A stretch of DNA of 5,227 nucleotides, from assembly GCA_029776555.1 (NCBI GenBank), contig JAKOSZ010000318.1, positions 1 through 5,227 on the forward strand, in the 5' to 3' direction. This DNA comes from Bacillota bacterium (GTDB lineage Bacteria; Bacillota; Clostridia; Acetivibrionales; JAKOSZ01). Positions within the stretch are counted from its first letter, which is position 1; every line of letters begins with the position of its first letter. Below the pieces are notes generated by a model. The model did not search any database. It worked only from the letters and a program-made list of their open reading frames with translations, and was not told the origin of the DNA. A program made the position numbers and the translations under genes. Of the stretch, positions 5,083 through 5,227 are shown in pieces.

Positions 5083-5227
5083 ATGGATTACAGGGAATTT
5101 AAGACGGAAGTGCTCCACATGACCGGCATCGACCTGGGGTGCTATAAAGAAAAGCAAATGAAAAGGCGGATAGATTCCCTTGTCCGAAAGAACGGTTTTT
5201 TGGAATACAAGGACTATGTAAAGGCTC
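5083..5227 (+). CDS. cheR: Chemotaxis protein methyltransferase CheR, N-terminal part (cut by window edge)
   Basis: Only the first 48 codons are present; the gene continues past the right edge. The peptide begins MDYREFKTEVLHMTGIDL and continues with YKEKQMKRRIDSLVRKNGF (residues 21–39). This matches the all-helical N-terminal domain of CheR, which methylates glutamates on chemoreceptors using S-adenosylmethionine. The SAM-binding domain is not visible. ATG 5083 is the best start by homology. Its ribosome binding site is weak: AGGGG (5066–5070) is 12 nt away, and GGAGG (5050–5054) is 28 nt away. The speD terminator upstream implies a separate transcript. A distant CheR-like methyltransferase with other domains further on cannot be excluded. 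Confidence 0.82.
   Translation, partial: MDYREFKTEVLHMTGIDLGCYKEKQMKRRIDSLVRKNGFLEYKDYVKA

Noticed and set aside
5055..5100. Small frame starting at ATT directly after GGAGG, before cheR
   Set aside because: ATT starts are very rare, there is no spacer between the site and the codon, and the 15-codon peptide has no recognisable feature.

Overview
The window reads as chromosomal DNA of a Gram-positive, clostridia-type bacterium, most likely a Peptococcaceae / Desulfotomaculum–Pelotomaculum-like lineage. The support is strong GGAGG ribosome binding sites, TTG starts on two genes, frequent AGG (Arg) and ATA (Ile) codons, the order cmk–plsC–ispH–rpsA, an IspH::S1 fusion as known from Clostridia, and a short Thermotoga/Bacillus-type SpeD. 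The lineage is inferred from memory of families, not from a search. All recognised genes lie on the + strand.

Region 1 (1–4273) is one tightly packed operon. A TATAAT box at the left edge is followed by a HutP-family RNA-binding regulator (63–482). Next comes one ORF joining an AroH-type chorismate mutase to a complete cytidylate kinase (504–1580). A short PlsC acyltransferase (1577–2185) overlaps it by 4 nt. The last gene (2189–4231) joins complete IspH (HMBPP reductase) to a four-domain ribosomal protein S1. A strong intrinsic terminator (4244–4273) closes the operon. The genes touch aromatic amino acid, pyrimidine nucleotide, phospholipid and isoprenoid synthesis and translation. They look like a growth-linked housekeeping group, not a single pathway.

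Region 2 (4274–4950) is a monocistronic speD unit. An AT-rich spacer leads to a good sigma-A promoter with an extended -10, a leader of about 67 nt, speD (4520–4894), and a terminator with a GNRA-type loop (4916–4950). SpeD makes decarboxylated S-adenosylmethionine for spermidine synthesis. No speE partner is in the window.

Region 3 (4951–5227) is a 132-nt spacer with an imperfect hairpin, then the first 48 codons of a CheR chemotaxis methyltransferase that runs off the right edge.

No mobile element, CRISPR, tRNA or rRNA was seen. The points most worth a second look are the AroH::Cmk fusion, possible internal start sites at both fusion junctions, a HutP-like protein lacking the histidine/Mg2+ ligands of B. 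subtilis HutP, and a Glu-to-Gln change in PlsC motif III. None of these amounts to a demonstrated new system.
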